A DNA stretch of 64,000 nt from Mycolicibacter sp. MU0102 (GTDB lineage Bacteria; Actinomycetota; Actinomycetes; Mycobacteriales; Mycobacteriaceae), in NCBI RefSeq assembly GCF_963378105.1, contig NZ_OY726398.1, positions 3,968,001 to 4,032,000 of the forward strand. The letters run 5' to 3'. Below are positions 61,346-64,000 of this stretch, in pieces. The notes under the pieces are model-generated. The model did no database searches, had not been told where the DNA came from, and saw only the letters and a list, made by a program, of their open reading frames with translations. The position numbers were made by a program, and so were the translations under genes. Numbering within the stretch: the stretch's first letter is position 1; the number at the start of each line of letters is the position of its first letter.

Positions 61346-61384
61346 GGTGGGGCTTCACGGATCTGGATCTTGTGGAGCCTCACC
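61346..61384. terminator. Stem-loop between convergent genes
   Basis: Arms GGTGGGGCT (61346-61354) and AGCCTCACC (61376-61384), 8 of 9 complementary, with a 21-nt loop, in the 65-bp gap between convergent stops. Plausible bidirectional terminator. Confidence 0.4.
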
Positions 61385-61395
61385 GATCAGCACTG

Positions 61396-61686
61396 TCATA
61401 GTTCGTCGAGAATCGGCAAGGAGCCCTTGGTTGCGGCCTCTTCTATGGAAGCGCGCAACATCGGGCACACCAGAAAGGTGCCGGGTCTCAGTATCGTCCC
61501 GCCGATCGATGTCGGTGAACACTGCTCGGCCTGGCGCCGACGCTCGTGGCAGCGGCCCGCCGAATCCCCGTTCCACTGCACACTGGTCTGTTCCCAGCTG
61601 TTCTTGCGGGCCAGTACCCGCGCACCACAGGATGCGCAAGTCACCGGCGTCATCGGCGCATCGCTCAGCCGGTTATCCGGACGCAT
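61396..61686 (-). CDS. Small Cys-containing protein downstream of kshA
   Basis: 96 residues from ATG 61686 (ATG 61653 alternative). The segment CASCGARVLARKNSWEQTSVQW, then single Cys in GRCHERR, EQCSPT and LVCPML, matches a short protein I associate with actinobacterial catabolic operons, sometimes labelled ferredoxin. The cysteine layout is not that of a known Fe-S ferredoxin, so zinc or another metal is possible. It overlaps the kshA stop by 14 bp and may assist the Rieske oxygenase. Confidence 0.65.
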   Translation of the reverse strand: MRPDNRLSDAPMTPVTCASCGARVLARKNSWEQTSVQWNGDSAGRCHERRRQAEQCSPTSIGGTILRPGTFLVCPMLRASIEEAATKGSLPILDEL

Positions 61687-62857
61687 GATCTGACGTCGTC
61701 AGACCCACCAGACGGGGCAACCGGTTGGCGGCGATGTTGTCTTCCACTTCCTTCAGCCAGGCCTCACGGGGGCGGGTGGTGTCGATCTCGAACTCGAATC
61801 GATCGACCATGTCCGGCGTGACATCGCCGGCGTTCACGTAGAACTGTTCGTACCACCGGCGCACCTGGTAGACGGGACCGTCCTCTTCGCACAGCAGGGG
61901 GTTGTCGATCCGCGCCTTGCGCCGCCAGATGGCTACGTCCTGCTCGAATCCCATTTTCACGAAGTCGCCGAGTGCGATGGCCATCTGCATCGCCGTCTCG
62001 TCGTCCAACCCGCCGGTCTTCTCGACGGTGATCCCGTACTGCAGGACAAACGAATCGGCGTCAATCGGGTAGTGACAGTTGAGCAGTACGGTGCGCTGAT
62101 CACCGTGCTCGTAGTGGTAAGTGAGGTCATCGATCATGAACGAGGGGCCGTAGTAGGACGCCACCGAGGTGGTGCCAATGATCTTGGCGCCCTCCCCGGA
62201 ACCGAGATCCGGCCGTGCCTCGCTCTTGTAGTACTGGGTGGCGACATGACCTTCGAATACATTCTTGAAGCTGGTGGGAAGTCCGCCGTGGATGTAGAAG
62301 AAGTGCGCCATATCGACAATGTTGTCGATGATCTCGCGGCAGTTGGTGTGGACAACCGTGCTGTACCAGTGCCAGTCGGTCCAGCTGTCCTCACCGACGC
62401 CTTCGATACGCGGGATCGTGACATCGGCGGGTGGGGCCTTCTTCTCCGGGTCGTTCCAGGCGAACAGCATGCCGTCCTGCTCCATAGTCGGCCAGGTCGC
62501 GGTGCGGGCCAGTTTGGGAACCCTTCGGCTGTAAGGAATCTTCTTGCATCGGCCGTCCCCGCCCCAGCGCCAGTCGTGGAACGGGCAGGCGATCTCGTTG
62601 CCCTTGACCTGACCGTCGGAAAGGTCGCCGCCCATGTGGCGGCAATAGGCGTCCAGGATGTTGATCTTGCCGTCCGCACCGCGAAAGACCACCAATTTGC
62701 CGCCGAATGCATTGATCGAATGCGGCTTTCCATCACCCAGGTCACGCGTCAGCCCGAGGCAATGCCAACCTCGCGCGAACCGCGTCGGCGCAGCCTGGGC
62801 CTCGATCTCTCGAACCCCTCCGAAGCAGTCTTGGTCTGACGGTGTCATCTCGGCCAT
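61673..62857 (-). CDS. kshA: KshA-like Rieske oxygenase (3-ketosteroid 9-alpha-hydroxylase, oxygenase)
   Basis: A 394-residue protein from ATG 62857; ATG 62848 has better spacing from GCGAGG. Rieske 2Fe-2S ligands Cys 72, His 74, Cys 91 and His 94 (CRHMGG and CPFHDW). The mononuclear iron site is DNIVDMAHFFYIHGG, with Asn 179, Asp 182, His 185 and His 190. KshA hydroxylates C9 of 3-ketosteroids, which with KstD opens ring B. It is divergent from kstD. Its local reductase gene kshB is interrupted, so another reductase must serve it if it is active. Confidence 0.93.
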   Translation of the reverse strand: MAEMTPSDQDCFGGVREIEAQAAPTRFARGWHCLGLTRDLGDGKPHSINAFGGKLVVFRGADGKINILDAYCRHMGGDLSDGQVKGNEIACPFHDWRWGGDGRCKKIPYSRRVPKLARTATWPTMEQDGMLFAWNDPEKKAPPADVTIPRIEGVGEDSWTDWHWYSTVVHTNCREIIDNIVDMAHFFYIHGGLPTSFKNVFEGHVATQYYKSEARPDLGSGEGAKIIGTTSVASYYGPSFMIDDLTYHYEHGDQRTVLLNCHYPIDADSFVLQYGITVEKTGGLDDETAMQMAIALGDFVKMGFEQDVAIWRRKARIDNPLLCEEDGPVYQVRRWYEQFYVNAGDVTPDMVDRFEFEIDTTRPREAWLKEVEDNIAANRLPRLVGLTTSDHASG

Positions 62858-62920
62858 CCTCGCTGTTCATCGCTTGCAGAAACTGTTGTCGTTCTAACAC
62901 CGCGCGGGTCGACCAACGGG

Positions 62921-62939
62921 CCGGTGTTCCACTGACCGG
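62921..62939. promoter_or_regulatory. CCGGT-N9-ACCGG dyad between kshA and kstD
   Basis: CCGGT at 62921-62925 and ACCGG at 62935-62939; the right 15 bases equal 57645-57659. It sits 44 bp before the kstD GTG. Possible shared operator. Confidence 0.45.
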
Positions 62940-62983
62940 GCGGGGCGCCGAAACTTCACCGTCGTTGGGCCCAGAATCGTCCG

Positions 62984-64000
62984 GTGACCGATCCGAACAA
63001 CATCACAGTCGATCTCCTCGTCGTTGGCTCTGGTACCGGGATGGCGGCTGCGCTGACCGCGCACGAGGAGGGGCTGTCGACGCTGATCGTGGAGAAGACG
63101 CCATACGTCGGCGGGTCGACCGCGCGTTCGGGAGGCGCGTTCTGGATGCCGGCCAATCCGATCCTCGCGGCGGCAGGATCCGACGACACGGTTGCCGCCG
63201 GACGCACCTACCTCGACGCGGTCATCGGCGAGGCGTCAGCTCACGAACGGGCACACACGTTTCTCTACTACGGCGGATCAACGGTGCAGATGCTGCGCCG
63301 CACCACGCCGATGAAATTCCAGTGGGCCAAAGGCTATTCGGACTATCACCCCGAGAAGGCGGGGGGCAGTGCGATCGGACGCACCTGCGAATGCCGGCCA
63401 TTCAACACCGCGGTGCTCGGCCCGGATCTGGCGCGACTGCGCCCGGGAGTGATGAAGTCGTCGTTCCCGATGCCGGTGACCGGCGCGGACTATCGTTGGC
63501 TCAACTTGATGGTCCGGGTGCCGCGAAAGTCATGGCCTCGCATATTGCTTCGCGCGTTCCAGGGCATTGGAGGACTGGCCCTGCGCAGGCGATATGCTGC
63601 CGGCGGCCAAGCCTTGGCAGCCGGCATGTTCGCCGGCGTGTTGCGCGCGGGAATCCCGGTGTGGACCAACTCACCAGTCACAGAACTGCGCGTCGACGAC
63701 GGCCGAGTGACCGGTGCTGTGGTGAACCGAAACGGCACTGCAGTCACCGTGGTTGCCCGCCGTGGTGTCGTGCTGGCGACCGGCGGATTCGACCACCGGA
63801 TGGACTGGCGGCACAAATTTCAGTCCGAGCGCCTTGACGAACATGCCAGCCTCGGTGCCGAGGGGAACGTGGGCGACGGTATTCGCCTGGCCCAGGACTC
63901 CTGCGGCGCCGACACCGCACTGATGGACCAGGCCTGGTGGTTTCCGGCCTTTGCGCCGCTGCCGGGCGGGGAGCCGACCGTGATGCTCGCCGAGCGCTCG
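62984..64000 (+). CDS. kstD: 3-ketosteroid delta-1-dehydrogenase KstD, C-terminus beyond right edge
   Basis: 339 codons from GTG 62984 to the window end, without a stop. The FAD fold is DLLVVGSGTGMAAAL and EKTPYVGGSTARSGG, then the KstD block GYSDYHPEKAGGSAIGRTCE and a second FAD contact VVLATGGFDHR. KstD introduces a C1-C2 double bond into 3-ketosteroids; with KshA it yields the unstable intermediate that opens ring B. Intact enzymes are about 560 residues, so about 220 are missing. Divergent from kshA. Confidence 0.92.
   Translation, partial: MTDPNNITVDLLVVGSGTGMAAALTAHEEGLSTLIVEKTPYVGGSTARSGGAFWMPANPILAAAGSDDTVAAGRTYLDAVIGEASAHERAHTFLYYGGSTVQMLRRTTPMKFQWAKGYSDYHPEKAGGSAIGRTCECRPFNTAVLGPDLARLRPGVMKSSFPMPVTGADYRWLNLMVRVPRKSWPRILLRAFQGIGGLALRRRYAAGGQALAAGMFAGVLRAGIPVWTNSPVTELRVDDGRVTGAVVNRNGTAVTVVARRGVVLATGGFDHRMDWRHKFQSERLDEHASLGAEGNVGDGIRLAQDSCGADTALMDQAWWFPAFAPLPGGEPTVMLAERS

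Noticed and set aside
62878..62895. Possible KstR-type site between kshA and kstD (AGAAAC...GTTCT)
   Set aside because: It does not fit the TnnAACnnGTTnnA consensus; spacing and arms differ.

Overview
The window is high-GC actinobacterial DNA, and gene order points to a non-tuberculous Mycobacterium. From the left edge to about 17.9 kb it follows the M. tuberculosis segment Rv0770 to Rv0756c in order: a 3-hydroxyisobutyrate-dehydrogenase-like gene, SDR, aldehyde dehydrogenase, TetR, cyp123, SDR, cyp51, 3Fe-4S ferredoxin, an Rv0762c-like protein, adhB, HIT protein, phoR, phoP and an Rv0756c-like repeat protein. This assignment rests on recalled synteny and on protein motifs; no search was run. 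Three genes (a reductase with a DapB-like N-terminus, an SDR and a CYP125-like P450) sit between the Rv0762c-like gene and adhB. An IS30-family element and a YceI gene lie where the Rv0760c homologue would be expected.

After phoPR come an HNH-nuclease gene, tRNA-Thr(UGU) and a secreted leucine/glycine-rich repeat protein. From about 20 kb to the right edge the window is a large accessory catabolic region. It carries ring-degrading steroid genes: kstD (right edge, partial), kshA, kshB (split by an IS3-family element), hsaA, hsaC, an hsaD-like hydrolase, hsaF and hsaG. I find no hsaB or hsaE inside the window. Around these are three Baeyer-Villiger monooxygenases (BVMOs), three HSL-type esterases, several SDRs (two of the mycofactocin-coupled type), an Old Yellow Enzyme, and a side-chain/beta-oxidation set (acyl-CoA synthetase, ADH, ALDH, enoyl-CoA hydratase, two acyl-CoA dehydrogenases). 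Two IclR and one TetR regulators, a WS/DGAT acyltransferase and several proteins of unknown role complete the region.

The simplest reading is an extra steroid or bile-acid-like catabolic locus. Side-chain oxidation would use FadD, ADH, ALDH, the acyl-CoA dehydrogenase pair and EchA. Ketone-to-ester-to-alcohol steps would use BVMO, esterase and SDR. Ring opening would use KstD and KshAB, then HsaA, HsaC, HsaD, HsaG and HsaF. The true substrate is unknown. The locus is partly decayed: kshB is interrupted by a 1,240-bp IS3/IS407-type element with a 4-bp target duplication, and a second kstD-like gene is internally deleted and frameshifted.

Several short intergenic regions carry clear dyads that look like operators: GGACA-N2-TGTCC twice around the aldA/TetR promoters, a pair of abutting 15-bp palindromes at the IclR promoter near 43.2 kb, a nested dyad before the TetR at 30.8 kb, a 13-bp-arm inverted repeat before the CYP125-like P450, and a CGGT-N9-ACCG pattern at three catabolic promoters.
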